The position numbers and the translations under genes were made by a program. From positions 1 through 64,000 of the forward strand of contig JAJPHL010000012.1 in NCBI GenBank assembly GCA_021325275.1: a stretch of DNA of 64,000 nucleotides. Direction: 5' to 3'. Shown one piece after another: positions 32,988 to 41,500 of the stretch; position 1 is the first letter of the stretch; every line of letters starts with the position of its first letter. Under the pieces are notes generated by a model. The model ran no database searches and had not been told where the DNA came from. It was given only the letters and a program-made list of their open reading frames with translations. This DNA comes from Terriglobia bacterium. Lineage in GTDB: Bacteria; Acidobacteriota; Terriglobia; JAJPHL01.

Positions 32988-33320
32988 TTAGACGATGAGA
33001 ATGGAAAGCAAAGCGTACAATAGAAAAATTCCCATTGCAACACCGAACCCCCAAGACCAGCCAATAAACAGCAGATGGGAACCAGGGTTGAAGAGCCAAA
33101 GATAACTAACCAACATCACTGCCATGGAAAGCGTTAGAGGCACTAGGCCCCACCGCGCGGCATTCTTGTAACGGGCTGTAATGCGGTCCGGTACGTCGCT
33201 CGGAAACGACTCAGCATGAGCCAAGAGAAATCCAATGAACACCAGCAGCATCGACGCCAATACCGCCGCGCCGCTCAACACGGCGAGGTCAATGTCCTTC
33301 AGTGGGATCGGCTCTTCCAT
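32988..33320 (-). CDS. Small membrane protein of the island
   Basis: A 110-residue protein with three predicted membrane helices (about 14-34 LSGAAVLASMLLVFIGFLLA, 56-75 GLVPLTLSMAVMLVSYLWLF, 84-110 LLFIGWSWGFGVAMGIFLLY and on) and a short loop between the first two. It is the first gene of an operon with two unknown soluble proteins. A small membrane protein with soluble partners would suit an envelope-linked accessory or defence function, but nothing in the sequence proves it. Confidence 0.7.
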   Translation of the reverse strand: MEEPIPLKDIDLAVLSGAAVLASMLLVFIGFLLAHAESFPSDVPDRITARYKNAARWGLVPLTLSMAVMLVSYLWLFNPGSHLLFIGWSWGFGVAMGIFLLYALLSILIV

Positions 33321-33410
33321 ACTTCTGATATAGATGAATGGAGCGCGAGCCGCAAGAAGGAGTTTGGCCGGTGGTCTCAGACCCGTTACCGTCTACCCCC
33401 AACCTGCCCG

Positions 33411-33450
33411 TCTCCACACTAAGACCCCACTACCCGAGGACGCCTGTCCT
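33411..33450. repeat. Right inverted repeat of the island
   Basis: Its reverse complement reads GGACAGGCG, then a few changed bases, then GGGTAGTGGGGTCTTAGTG and TGGAGA, matching 30413-30451 with few mismatches. The next gene on the plus strand begins about 40 bases further right. Confidence 0.75.
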
Positions 33451-33488
33451 ACCGAGGGTTTTCCAAACCCTGATATAGTTTTACTAAA

Positions 33489-34106
33489 GTGGACTCTCCA
33501 AGCGCATTGCCGCAGAATTGGATCGGAGGCGAATGGTCCGCGCGATTCATGGCGGGCTTGGAGGCCGGCGTCATCGCCGGAATCTTCAGCGCGACTTGGC
33601 TGGTGGTGGAAAGCGCACGCGCCGGACGCCACGCGTGGAGCGCGCTCAATCTTGTTTCCACCGCGCTCCTGGGACATTCCGGGTATACGCTTTCCTTCGG
33701 ACTGCCGACGATCGCGGGACTCTCGCTGCACTTGGTGGTCGCCGGTATTCACGGTGTGATATTCGCCTTGCTGATTCCTCCGCGCACGCGGCCGCTGCTG
33801 GCCACCAACGCCGGATTGTTGTTTTCGTTCGCGTGCTACTTTTTGACTTGGGGATGGCTCGTCTCGCGCCTCGCGCCGATCGTGTCGCGCAACGCGTCGC
33901 GATTGGAGTGGGCCGGTGTTCACCTGATTGTCGGAATGATGCTGGGACTCTACCCGGACATCGCGCGAGGATTGCTGCGTCATCCCGTCCCGCAACCGGT
34001 GGAGATCGAATCAGCGCCGGTGGAATTGCCGCCGGCGGAAGAATCCGCGCATCACGAACTGCCGCCGGTTGAGTTGTCGTCCACCGAGTTGCCCTCCGGC
34101 GAGTGA
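33489..34106 (+). CDS. Unknown integral membrane protein
   Basis: A 205-residue protein from GTG 33489 with four predicted membrane segments (around 20-42, 65-95, 100-122, 135-155) and a repetitive C-terminal tail of about 45 residues, where VELPPAE-, ELPPVELSS- and TELPSGE-like units recur. It is not a family I recognise. TATAGT lies 9 bases before the start codon. It sits between the island's right repeat and tRNA-Gln. Confidence 0.65.
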   Translation: MDSPSALPQNWIGGEWSARFMAGLEAGVIAGIFSATWLVVESARAGRHAWSALNLVSTALLGHSGYTLSFGLPTIAGLSLHLVVAGIHGVIFALLIPPRTRPLLATNAGLLFSFACYFLTWGWLVSRLAPIVSRNASRLEWAGVHLIVGMMLGLYPDIARGLLRHPVPQPVEIESAPVELPPAEESAHHELPPVELSSTELPSGE

Positions 34107-34183
34107 CGCCGACCCCGCGGCATAGAGAAAGTTTGCCGGAAACCAGTTTTCGGGAGAGAATAGAAGAACTGTTTCTTTCCTAC

Positions 34184-34257
34184 TGGCTGATCGTCCAATG
34201 GTAGGACTCAGGACTTTGGATCCTGCTATGAAGGTTCGAATCCTTCTCAGCCAGCCA
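34184..34257 (+). tRNA. tRNA-Gln (anticodon UUG)
   Basis: All arms fold: acceptor TGGCTGA/TCAGCCA with discriminator G and encoded CCA, D-stem GTCC/GGAC, anticodon stem CAGGA/TCCTG with loop CTTTGGA (anticodon TTG), and T-stem GAAGG/CCTTC with the canonical TTCGAAT loop. It is a complete tRNA of 74 bases including CCA. Confidence 0.95.
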
Positions 34258-34577
34258 GATTTTTCCCCCGGTGATCGACTGAATCCAAAGGAATTAACCC
34301 CTCGGTAGGTTCGTTTTGTAATTTCAACATTTCAAGCATCCACGCTTTCCGATTGAGATTTCGTGAACGAATGCGCATTTGATCCATTGTGACATATCGG
34401 TGCACGCGTCCCGAGCGGGGCGAGATCCAAGTTCCTGATTCGGTGAGTCAAAAAAATCGCAGTCCAAAAACGGCCACGCCCGGACCTTTGGTTATGTGCT
34501 TAGAAACAAGGCGTGTAAATTGTGACCTCGTTCCACGACCAGTGATTGTTGTCAACAGGCGGTGGCGCGGGTTGTAA
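34258..34577. other. Gene-free spacer after tRNA-Gln
   Basis: About 320 bases of comparatively A+T-rich sequence between tRNA-Gln and the end of the convergent hydrolase gene. Only a short frame (34389-34577) without family similarity or a ribosome-binding site is present. A GGGG/CCCC-type hairpin (CGTCCCGAGCGGGGCG) lies near 34408-34423. No gene, repeat or promoter is convincing. Sequence directly after a tRNA can be an integration scar. Confidence 0.5.
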
Positions 34578-36041
34578 TTACTGTCGGGCACCTTGATCAA
34601 TCACAAACTGAGTCGGCCGCTGCTGCGACGCGCACGACACGTCCAAGCCTTGCAGCGTTCCGCTTTCGAAGAATGCGCCGACGATTCGCGGACCGCAAGC
34701 TCCCCAGTTGCCGTGACTGGCCTCCGGAAACACCACGTGCAGACTATTGGGCAATTCCCGCGCGACGCGCTCGGCAAATTCCGGCGGCGTCACCGAGTCG
34801 CGCGCACCGGATAGCAAGAGCACCGGGACCTGGGAGTGCACCAACTGGTGCATGTCTTCCGGGATCGGGCCTCGGACCCATTCTTTGCAGGCCCGGCGTT
34901 GCGCGACGACTCGGAGATCGCCGATGAAGGTCCCCTGCGTCTCGCGGGCGAGCGTCGCGTCGTCGATGAAAGGAATATTTTCAGAGCAAGTCACGGAAAG
35001 GTTCATTCCCATCGACAAGATCCTGTCGAGACCGAGTTTGGCCGTCACGCCACGCTCGATCAGCGGCGCGAGGTTGCCGTGCGCGGCTTCATGGATCATC
35101 TTGGGAAGCGACCGGCCGTCGTCGTAATAGAGGGAGTGCCGCAGGCTTTCGGTGAATCCCAGCAAACTCGGGCGCACCCGCGCCGATCTACCTTCGAAAT
35201 GGATTTCCACATCCACGCCCTTGGCGACGGTCGCCAGCACGCTTTTGAACTCACCGCGCAAGTTGGGATAGGCCGCGTTGCACGCCGTGTCGGCGCGGCA
35301 TTTGTCGAAGATGATGTCCACGGCGCGCTGACCCGCCCACGCATGATGCAGGGGAATCAGTTCATCCACCGGCACCACCGACGCCAGTACAACCGTCCGC
35401 ACACTCGATTCGTGACGACGCAAGTAGACTTGAGCGGCGAGGGTGCCGTAGGAACCGCCGTAAACATCGACCTGGCGATATCCCAACCATTGGCGCACCT
35501 CATCCACGTCGTCCATTCCCAAAGTAGTCGTATAAAGACGAAGATCCGCGACCTTCTCCAGGCGGGCGCGGCATGCCTTGACCGAATCCGGAGAAAACAT
35601 CTCGCTGACCACGCGCTGCAAGTCCGGGGGATCGCGGTAGGAATCGCAGTCTAGCGGATTGGACCGGCCGGTGCCACGCTGATCGATCAGCACGATGTCG
35701 CGAACTGCACGCCAAGCGCGGGTTTGCGACAACCCGGGCGCCAAGTCCGTGGCCGCCGCACCGGGACCGCCGTGCAGCGCGAAAATCGCGTCCGGCGCCC
35801 GGTCCTTGCCCAATGCCGGCAGGATCACGATGTTGAGCCCGATCTTACGGCCGGTTTTCCTGTCGCGATCCTCCCAAACGACGTACGTGGCACAAAGCAC
35901 TTCGTCGCGGACGCCGTCGACGTGGCAAGGATGCGGCTTCTGCTCGACGGCGGCAACGGGCTCGCGGCCCTCCCCGTGCAACGCCAGGGAGAATCCGAGG
36001 GCAAGGGAGACGAAGACGAGCTTTTTCGAGACCTGATGCAT
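34578..36041 (-). CDS. Secreted alpha/beta hydrolase, TAP-like (S33 family)
   Basis: A 487-residue protein with a signal peptide (KKLVFVSLALGFSLALHG) and an alpha/beta-hydrolase fold: oxyanion-hole HGGPGAAATD, an IDQRGTGRSNPLDC motif, the nucleophile elbow GGSYGTLAAQVYLRR (Ser), the acid in LSGARDSVTPPEFA and the His in PEASHGNWGACG. This layout is that of tripeptidyl-aminopeptidase-like hydrolases of the S33 family. A cap domain with several cysteines is inserted. It probably releases N-terminal peptides or esters in the periplasm or outside; the substrate is unknown. Confidence 0.87.
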   Translation of the reverse strand: MHQVSKKLVFVSLALGFSLALHGEGREPVAAVEQKPHPCHVDGVRDEVLCATYVVWEDRDRKTGRKIGLNIVILPALGKDRAPDAIFALHGGPGAAATDLAPGLSQTRAWRAVRDIVLIDQRGTGRSNPLDCDSYRDPPDLQRVVSEMFSPDSVKACRARLEKVADLRLYTTTLGMDDVDEVRQWLGYRQVDVYGGSYGTLAAQVYLRRHESSVRTVVLASVVPVDELIPLHHAWAGQRAVDIIFDKCRADTACNAAYPNLRGEFKSVLATVAKGVDVEIHFEGRSARVRPSLLGFTESLRHSLYYDDGRSLPKMIHEAAHGNLAPLIERGVTAKLGLDRILSMGMNLSVTCSENIPFIDDATLARETQGTFIGDLRVVAQRRACKEWVRGPIPEDMHQLVHSQVPVLLLSGARDSVTPPEFAERVARELPNSLHVVFPEASHGNWGACGPRIVGAFFESGTLQGLDVSCASQQRPTQFVIDQGARQ

Positions 36042-36072
36042 TTGTTCGAGTCCCAGTGTCGCACAAAAACAA

Positions 36073-36100
36073 AAAGCCCGAAGCTTGCGCTCCGGGCTTT
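36073..36100 (-). terminator. Rho-independent terminator of the PilZ gene
   Basis: Stem AAAGCCCG/CGGGCTTT with an inner AGC/GCT extension and a TTGC loop. On the minus strand it is followed by a TTGTTTTTG run. It lies just downstream of the PilZ gene and ahead of the hydrolase gene. Confidence 0.85.
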
Positions 36101-36126
36101 CGTTGACAAAGATGTATTTTTTCGAA

Positions 36127-36468
36127 CTAAACAGTTTGCGTTGCCGGCTCGTCGGTCAATTCGCGATTGCGAATGAACTCGTAACGATCGATCGTCGCCG
36201 CCACGCCCACCTGACGTCCGAGGCCGTGATCCACGCGTACGACTTTTCCGACGCAACGGATCTGCACCGGTCCAGTCAACGTGATTTCGGTCGGCAGAGT
36301 GAGAACGAATTCCAAGCGGCTGCCCGGAGACGGAGCCTCTGCAACTTCAAAATAGACGCCGCCCGAGCTGACATCTCGGGTTTGGGCGACTTCCTCAGCT
36401 TCAGCCGGGCGGGCGAGGATCACCGGCAAGGCCATCGGAAAGCGGGTTGCTCGTCTTTTTTCCACCAC
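36127..36468 (-). CDS. PilZ-domain protein
   Basis: A 113-residue single-domain PilZ protein from GTG 36468 (AAGGTGA about 8 bases upstream). The RRATRFP motif at the N-terminus matches RxxxR, and DVSSGGVYFEVAE matches the D/NxSxxG motif, so cyclic-di-GMP binding is likely. A VEKRR start and a GRQVGVAATID strand complete the barrel. It probably relays c-di-GMP signals to motility or polysaccharide machinery; it has its own terminator. Confidence 0.88.
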   Translation of the reverse strand: MVEKRRATRFPMALPVILARPAEAEEVAQTRDVSSGGVYFEVAEAPSPGSRLEFVLTLPTEITLTGPVQIRCVGKVVRVDHGLGRQVGVAATIDRYEFIRNRELTDEPATQTV

Positions 36469-36607
36469 AGTTAGTCACCTTTCTTGCTTATTAGGACCCT
36501 CACTATCAAAGAAAGTATGAAATACTGCTCAATGTCTTGACAATAGACCTCTCGGTCCATCCGCGAGGTAGTACTGCCTGTACCACGCGCCCAGTGTAAA
36601 ATGGGCT

Positions 36608-37786
36608 ATGGACACACCCGTAATTCTATCCGCCGTTCGGACTCCAATTGGTAGATTCCAGGGAGTTTTATCGCCTCTCACCGCTCCGCAACTTGGCGCC
36701 ATTTCGGTGCGCGAAGCCGTGTCGCGCGCGGGCGTAGATCCGGCGCAAATCGACGAGGTAGTCATGGGGAACGTGGTCTCCGCCGGCCTAGGACAGAACC
36801 CCGCCCGGCAGGCCGCGCTGCGTGGTGGATTACCCGACAAAGTCGCAGCCATGACGATCAACAAAGTTTGTGGATCGGGCCTGAAAGCCGTGGGGCTTGC
36901 CGCGCAGGCGATCCAAACAGGCAATGGCGACGTAATCGTCGCGGGCGGCATGGAGTCGATGACCAACGCGCCATACTTGTTGCCGACGGCGCGCGCGGGC
37001 ATGCGAATGGGGCATCAACAAGCGATCGACTCGATGATCCAAGACGGCCTGTGGGATGTCTACAACAATTGCCACATGGGATTGACCGGCGAGTGGGTCG
37101 CGCAAAAGTACGGCGTTACGCGCGAGGATCAAGATGAATTCGCTGTAAATAGTCACCGCAAAGCGATTGCCGCGCAGAAATCCGGAAAATTCGATTCGCA
37201 AATCGTTGCCGTAGAAGTGCCCATGCCAAAGAGTCAAACGTTGCGCGTGGAAAGAGACGAAGGACCGCGCGAAGACGCGTCCATCGAAACGCTGCGCAAG
37301 CTGAAGCCCGCGTTTCAAAAAGACGGCACCGTGACGGCAGGCAATGCACCGGGCACAAACGACGGCGCGGCGGCGCTCGTGGTGTCGTCGGCGGCAACGG
37401 CCGCGCGACTGGGACGCGCGCCGATGGCGCGAATTGCCGGTCAAGCGGCGAGTGGCGTTGAGCCGATGGCGGTGATGATGGCGCCGGTGCCGGCGGTGGA
37501 AAAATTGCTCGCGAAACTCGGCTGGGATCGCTATTCGGTGGAGTTGTACGAATTGAACGAAGCGTTTGCGGTGCAGGCCGTCGCGGTGACGCGCGAGTTG
37601 CGGCTGGATCCCGCGCAAGTCAACGTGAACGGTGGCGCGGTGGCGCTAGGTCATCCGATCGGCGCGAGCGGCGCGCGCGTGCTGGTCACGCTGCTGCATG
37701 AAATGGTCGCGAGAAACGCCAAACGCGGGATTGCCGCGTTGTGTTTGGGCGGCGGAAATGCGGTCGCGCTGGCGGTGGAGCGATAG
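36608..37786 (+). CDS. Acetyl-CoA C-acetyltransferase (thiolase)
   Basis: A 392-residue thiolase. The nucleophile C88 lies in [13 protein letters not shown], the histidine in [17 protein letters not shown], and the second cysteine in [16 protein letters not shown]. Length and motifs match biosynthetic acetoacetyl-CoA thiolases, though a degradative role cannot be excluded. A TAAAAT box ends 5 bases before the ATG at 36608. No hydroxyacyl-CoA dehydrogenase or PHA gene is adjacent. Confidence 0.93.
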   Translation: MDTPVILSAVRTPIGRFQGVLSPLTAPQLGAISVREAVSRAGVDPAQIDEVVMGNVVSAGLGQNPARQAALRGGLPDKVAAMTINKVCGSGLKAVGLAAQAIQTGNGDVIVAGGMESMTNAPYLLPTARAGMRMGHQQAIDSMIQDGLWDVYNNCHMGLTGEWVAQKYGVTREDQDEFAVNSHRKAIAAQKSGKFDSQIVAVEVPMPKSQTLRVERDEGPREDASIETLRKLKPAFQKDGTVTAGNAPGTNDGAAALVVSSAATAARLGRAPMARIAGQAASGVEPMAVMMAPVPAVEKLLAKLGWDRYSVELYELNEAFAVQAVAVTRELRLDPAQVNVNGGAVALGHPIGASGARVLVTLLHEMVARNAKRGIAALCLGGGNAVALAVER

Positions 37787-37814
37787 CGCACGATCAGATG
37801 AACAGAGTTATTTC

Positions 37815-38027
37815 ATGGCAAAGCTTCTGTATGTCGGGCCCAACCTACAAAACAAGAAGGGCCTCAGTTCGAAGGCGTACACCATCAGGAGAAAAGGACG
37901 AGTTGTGCACATTGGCTACGGGTCCGTGGAAGCATTGGGCGGCGGCGGGAGTAAGATTCGTTGGCTTGGAAGCTTTCCAAGAACTCAGAGAAAGAAATTT
38001 AGTAGCGCGAAGGAGGCGCAAACGTGA
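37815..38027 (+). CDS. Small WGR-like protein
   Basis: A 70-residue protein whose pattern (KAYTIRRKGRVVHIGYG and FSSAKEAQ) weakly resembles a WGR domain, a nucleic-acid-binding module, though the Trp-Gly-Arg triad itself is changed. The next frame begins at GTG 38024, overlapping this stop (GTGA), and seems cut short by the repeat element at 38133. Confidence 0.45.
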   Translation: MAKLLYVGPNLQNKKGLSSKAYTIRRKGRVVHIGYGSVEALGGGGSKIRWLGSFPRTQRKKFSSAKEAQT

Positions 38028-38132
38028 TTGAGGAGGAGCGCTGGCGACCGTCGGCAGCGGACAACCGCTGGCACACCAGAGCGGCGGATGCTGAGGTTGT
38101 GATAAGGATCGTCGCTTGCCATTTGCACCGGC

Positions 38133-38617
38133 GGTTTTCTCGACGCAGAGACGCAGAGGCGCAGAGAAACTTTGTTTATTCCTCGAGACCGAGCACTTTT
38201 CGCCGAATCCCGCCTTCGGCTAGGGCGGGTACGTTGAAGTTCATCAACAATCCAACTGTCCATCCTCCGAGGCGCAGATAAGTAAGAACCTGGGCTTCAT
38301 GGACCGGAAGGATTTTTTCTACCGATTTGACTTCCACAAGGACCGCGCCCGATACGAGCAAATCGCCACGGTATCCACAGTCGAGACGGATTCCCTTGTA
38401 CTCAACCGGAATCGCGAACTCGCGTACAAACTCCATACCACGAAGGTTTAATTCGTGGCAGAGACATTGTACGTACGCGGACTCCAACAATCCTGGGCCG
38501 AGGGCCCTATGCACTTCAATGCCTGCCCCAACAATTGCGCCGGTTATCTCATTGATCTTCATGAGATCAGTCGAATGGGTTTTCTCTGCGCCTCTGAGTC
38601 TCTGCGTTGAAAAAACC
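38133..38617. mobile_element. 0.5-kb element: GxxExxY gene between inverted repeats
   Basis: The left arm (38133-38170) and right arm (38581-38617) are inverted copies of about 37 bases with few mismatches. The arms carry tandem ACGCAGAG/GCGCAGAG words. The space between holds only one gene. The element ends one base before the stop codon of the cupin gene. Its compact structure looks like a mobile unit, but no transposase or duplicated target is visible. Confidence 0.65.
38176..38562 (-). CDS. GxxExxY family protein
   Basis: A 128-residue protein with the family hallmark GLLESAY (G-x-x-E-x-x-Y) at about 24-30. Further on, YKGIRLDCGYRGDLLVSGA and VLVEVKSVEKI give a spaced Asp and E-x-K arrangement like a PD-(D/E)XK nuclease core. 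The role of the family is not established. The ATG at 38562 is the natural start, and the whole gene is enclosed by the inverted repeats of the surrounding element. Confidence 0.9.
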   Translation of the reverse strand: MKINEITGAIVGAGIEVHRALGPGLLESAYVQCLCHELNLRGMEFVREFAIPVEYKGIRLDCGYRGDLLVSGAVLVEVKSVEKILPVHEAQVLTYLRLGGWTVGLLMNFNVPALAEGGIRRKVLGLEE

Positions 38618-38618
38618 T

Positions 38619-39065
38619 TTAGCGCACTTTCACGACAAAATACGTCACGCTTCCCTCGACCGCCGAGAACCAGTGCGGCATTCCATTGGGGATCGTCAGC
38701 ACGTCGCCCTTGGCGAGGTGGTGTGCCTTTCCGCCCTTGATCGTGGCGCTGCGCTTTTCGCCCGGCTCGGTGACTCTCGCGTCGGGCATTTCACCGCCCA
38801 CGGTCAACGTGGCCGCGCCGTCGACCACGTACACGACGTCGGTGTCTTTTTCGTGCCACTCGGCTTGCCCGGCTTCGGTGCGCTTCATCACCATCACGTT
38901 GTAATTTCCCGCTTGCATCAAGCGCGCGGGCGGCGTCTTCAATTTGTCGAGCACTTCGCCGGCTTTCACGAGCGTGAACTCCGGCGCCGCGGGACTTGCG
39001 GCCAAATATCCGAGCACCGCGCCGCCGCTCACCAGCAACATCATTACCGCGCCCTTCATGATCAT
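38619..39065 (-). CDS. Cupin-domain protein with N-terminal signal or anchor
   Basis: A 148-residue protein with a hydrophobic N-terminus (KGAVMMLLVSGGAVLGYLAA) and a cupin barrel: AEWHEKDTDVVYVVDGAATL is motif 1 with one His and acidic residues, and GDVLTIPNGMPHWFSAVEG is motif 2 with His. It probably binds a metal and a small ligand in the periplasm. The VWFA-related gene just upstream is co-directional (14 bases apart). The substrate is unknown. Confidence 0.8.
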   Translation of the reverse strand: MIMKGAVMMLLVSGGAVLGYLAASPAAPEFTLVKAGEVLDKLKTPPARLMQAGNYNVMVMKRTEAGQAEWHEKDTDVVYVVDGAATLTVGGEMPDARVTEPGEKRSATIKGGKAHHLAKGDVLTIPNGMPHWFSAVEGSVTYFVVKVR

Positions 39066-39079
39066 GATCGAGTCTCCAT

Positions 39080-40126
39080 TTAGTTATTGGGCAGCGCAAA
39101 GTAGCCTTTGCGCGTCTGCACTTTCATATCCGGCTGATTCACGCGAATCTCGATCTTGCGGAACGATCCGTCGCGCTTCGCGTTCGACGGCGAATAGCCG
39201 ATGCTGTATTGATTGCGCAATTCGTCGGCGATATCGCGAAACGCTTGGCGCAAATCGTTGTCCTTGGTGGGACTGATCAGGCGGCCGCCCGTCTCGTCGG
39301 TCATTTTCCGGAGCACACCTTCGCCCGAATACGACGGTCCACCGAATCGTCCGTAGAAAAACGCGCGATCCACGTAATGCACGGCGTAAATGACAACGTC
39401 GGCTTTCTGCGCCGCTTCGATCCCTTCGTTGTTGGTGAGCTTGCTGCCTTCGTCCTCGCCGTCGGTGAGAAGAACGATCGTTTTGCGGCCCACTTCGTGC
39501 GACAACAGATCGTGTGACGCCAGATACACCGCGTCGAACAAGTGCGTGCCGCCTGAGCGCGTCGAGGGAAACGGACCGCTCACGGCCGGACCCACGGGAC
39601 CGCCGGTGATTACCTTGATGCCGTCGAGTGCGCGCTCCAAGCGCCGGCGATCGGCCGTGAAATCGGCCACCAGTTCCACTTCCGTCGCGAACGTGATGAG
39701 GAACGCCATGTCTTTTTCGCGCAGCACTTCGTTGAAAAACTCCATGCTGCCTTGGCGTTCCATCGGAATCATGCGCTGTTCCGAACCGCTGCAATCGAAG
39801 AGCACGCCGATGGTCAACGGCAATTGCGTTTCTTTGTTGAAGTATTTGATCTCTTGCGGCTTGCCGTCTTCGAAGATTTGGAAATCCGGCTTCTCGAGCG
39901 TGTTGATCAAATGGCCCTTTTTGTCCTTCACAACGGCCAGCACATTCACCAACTCCGCGGTGTCCTTGAAGACCGGCATCTCTTCGGTCGGTGGACGCTG
40001 CTGCTGTTGTTGCTGCTGCTGCGGAGGCTGCTGCGGTTGAGCCGAACGCGCGCGGGCAGGAAACGTGAGAAAGGCGGCAGCCACCAAGCTCGTCGCCAGG
40101 AAGGCAAGGGAAATGCGGCGGACCAT
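39080..40126 (-). CDS. VWFA-related protein (TIGR03436 type)
   Basis: A protein of about 348 residues starting at ATG 40126, with a signal peptide (ISLAFLATSLVAAAFLTF), a Pro/Gln-rich linker and an N-terminal beta domain with VKDKKGHLINTLEKPDFQIF. The von Willebrand A domain contains the MIDAS-like DCSGSEQRM and LLTDGEDEGS, and ends with IEIRVNQPDMKVQTRKGYFA. Such VWFA-related proteins are strongly expanded in Acidobacteriota and probably mediate adhesion or protein binding outside the cytoplasm. It may be co-transcribed with the cupin gene. Confidence 0.88.
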   Translation of the reverse strand: MVRRISLAFLATSLVAAAFLTFPARARSAQPQQPPQQQQQQQQRPPTEEMPVFKDTAELVNVLAVVKDKKGHLINTLEKPDFQIFEDGKPQEIKYFNKETQLPLTIGVLFDCSGSEQRMIPMERQGSMEFFNEVLREKDMAFLITFATEVELVADFTADRRRLERALDGIKVITGGPVGPAVSGPFPSTRSGGTHLFDAVYLASHDLLSHEVGRKTIVLLTDGEDEGSKLTNNEGIEAAQKADVVIYAVHYVDRAFFYGRFGGPSYSGEGVLRKMTDETGGRLISPTKDNDLRQAFRDIADELRNQYSIGYSPSNAKRDGSFRKIEIRVNQPDMKVQTRKGYFALPNN

Positions 40127-40181
40127 ATGCCCATTGTACTCGGTCCCGGCGGAATCCGGATATGCGTTATGCTGGAGGATC

Positions 40182-41492
40182 ATGCTGAGCGAAAAACTTC
40201 GCGAATGCGGGGTGGTGGGCGCGGGCGGCGCGGGATTTCCCACCTACGTGAAAGCGCAGTCGCAAGTGGAGTTCATGATCGCCAATGGCGCGGAGTGCGA
40301 GCCGCTGATCCACAAAGACGCCGAATTGATGTTCCATTTCCCCGGGGAGATTTTGGCCGGCATGACCGCCATGATCGACGCGACCGGCGCGCGCTCGGGA
40401 AAATTCGGCATCAAGAGCAAGAACGCGGAGTCGCTGCATGCGCTGGAAAAAAGTCTGAAGGACCGCCGCATCGACTTCGTGCAGCTCGGCGACTTTTATC
40501 CTTCCGGTGACGAGTACGAATTGGTCTACACGGCCACCGGCCGCCTGATCCCTCCGGCCGGCATTCCTTTGCAAGTGGGATGCGTGGTGAACAACGTGGA
40601 GACGTTGTACAACGTGCAGCGCGCGTTGGAAAATCGCCCCGTGACGGAAAAGTTTCTCTCGGTCTGCGGTGCGGTCCGCCAACCAAAATCGCTTTGGGCG
40701 CCGCTGGGCATTTCCTTCCGCGAATTGATCGAAGCCGCCGGCGGCGCAACGGTCTCCGATTTCGGCGTATTCATCTCGGGACTCATGATGGGCACGTTGA
40801 CCTTCGATCTGGACGACGTGGTGACGAAAACCACCGGCGGCCTGATCGTGCTGCCGCGCGATCACTACTTGCTGACGCGCAAAACGCGCTCGCAGCAGGA
40901 AATGAACCGCATCGGAAAATCGGCCTGCGATCAATGCAGCTACTGCACGGAGTTTTGTCCGCGCTACTTGCTGGGATATGAGGTGGTGCCGCACAAAGTG
41001 ATGCGCAGCTTGGGATTCACACTGACGGGCGGCGACATTTGGAATCAGTGGTCGGAGTTGTGCTGCTCGTGCGGGCTGTGCACGCTGTACGCGTGTCCCG
41101 AGGATTTGTATCCGAAAGAGGCGTGCGACCAAGGCAAGCACGATCGCCAGGAAGCCGGATTGAAATTCACGCAGACCAAGCCCGTACGCGTGCATCCCAT
41201 GAAGGAATATCGCCGCGTGCCATTGATGCAATTGCGCCGGCGGTTACAAGTGGAAGAGTACGAAAAGGAAACACCGTTTGAAAAAATCAGCCTGGACCCG
41301 CAAAGCGTTCGATTGAAGATGCGCCAGCACACCGGCGCGTCGGCCGCGCCCGCCGTGAGCGTGGGCGATCGCGTAAAGGCCGGGCAAGTGGTGGGACGCG
41401 TGGAAGCCTCGAAGCTGGGCGTGGATGTGCATTCCAGCATCGCGGGAAAAGTTCGCGCCGCGAACTCCGAGTTTGTCGAGGTCGCGGTTTGA
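40182..41492 (+). CDS. PduS/RnfC-like flavo-iron-sulfur electron carrier
   Basis: A 436-residue protein of the RnfC/PduS family. The FMN/NADH-binding part has VVGAGGAGFPTYVKAQ and NGAECEPLIHKD near the N-terminus. Two [4Fe-4S] clusters are indicated by C249-x2-C252-x2-C255-x3-C259 (CDQCSYCTEFC) and C294...C305 (CCSCGLCTLYACP). A lipoyl-like barrel-sandwich segment ends the protein (VSVGDRVKAGQVVGRVE). In 1,2-propanediol microcompartments PduS is a cobalamin reductase that recycles cofactor electrons and associates with PduT. The ATG at 40182 has GGAGG upstream. A PduT-like gene follows after a 185-base repeat. Confidence 0.9.
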   Translation: MLSEKLRECGVVGAGGAGFPTYVKAQSQVEFMIANGAECEPLIHKDAELMFHFPGEILAGMTAMIDATGARSGKFGIKSKNAESLHALEKSLKDRRIDFVQLGDFYPSGDEYELVYTATGRLIPPAGIPLQVGCVVNNVETLYNVQRALENRPVTEKFLSVCGAVRQPKSLWAPLGISFRELIEAAGGATVSDFGVFISGLMMGTLTFDLDDVVTKTTGGLIVLPRDHYLLTRKTRSQQEMNRIGKSACDQCSYCTEFCPRYLLGYEVVPHKVMRSLGFTLTGGDIWNQWSELCCSCGLCTLYACPEDLYPKEACDQGKHDRQEAGLKFTQTKPVRVHPMKEYRRVPLMQLRRRLQVEEYEKETPFEKISLDPQSVRLKMRQHTGASAAPAVSVGDRVKAGQVVGRVEASKLGVDVHSSIAGKVRAANSEFVEVAV

Positions 41493-41500
41493 AAGGTGCG

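Larger units (their letters stand above)
30413..33450. mobile_element. Putative 3-kb accessory island bounded by inverted repeats
   Basis: The segment between the inverted repeats has visibly lower G+C and different codon use from its flanks. It contains two minus-strand operons (31-32.2 kb and 32.45-33.3 kb) of toxin-antitoxin-like and unknown genes. It lies beside a tRNA-Gln gene and contains a degenerate tRNA-like sequence. No transposase or integrase is present and no target duplication is obvious, so the inverted repeats could instead be two copies of a dispersed repeat. Confidence 0.5.

Noticed and set aside
34389-34577. 62-codon frame after tRNA-Gln
   Set aside because: No ribosome-binding site or similarity to a known family, and A+T-rich spacer composition.
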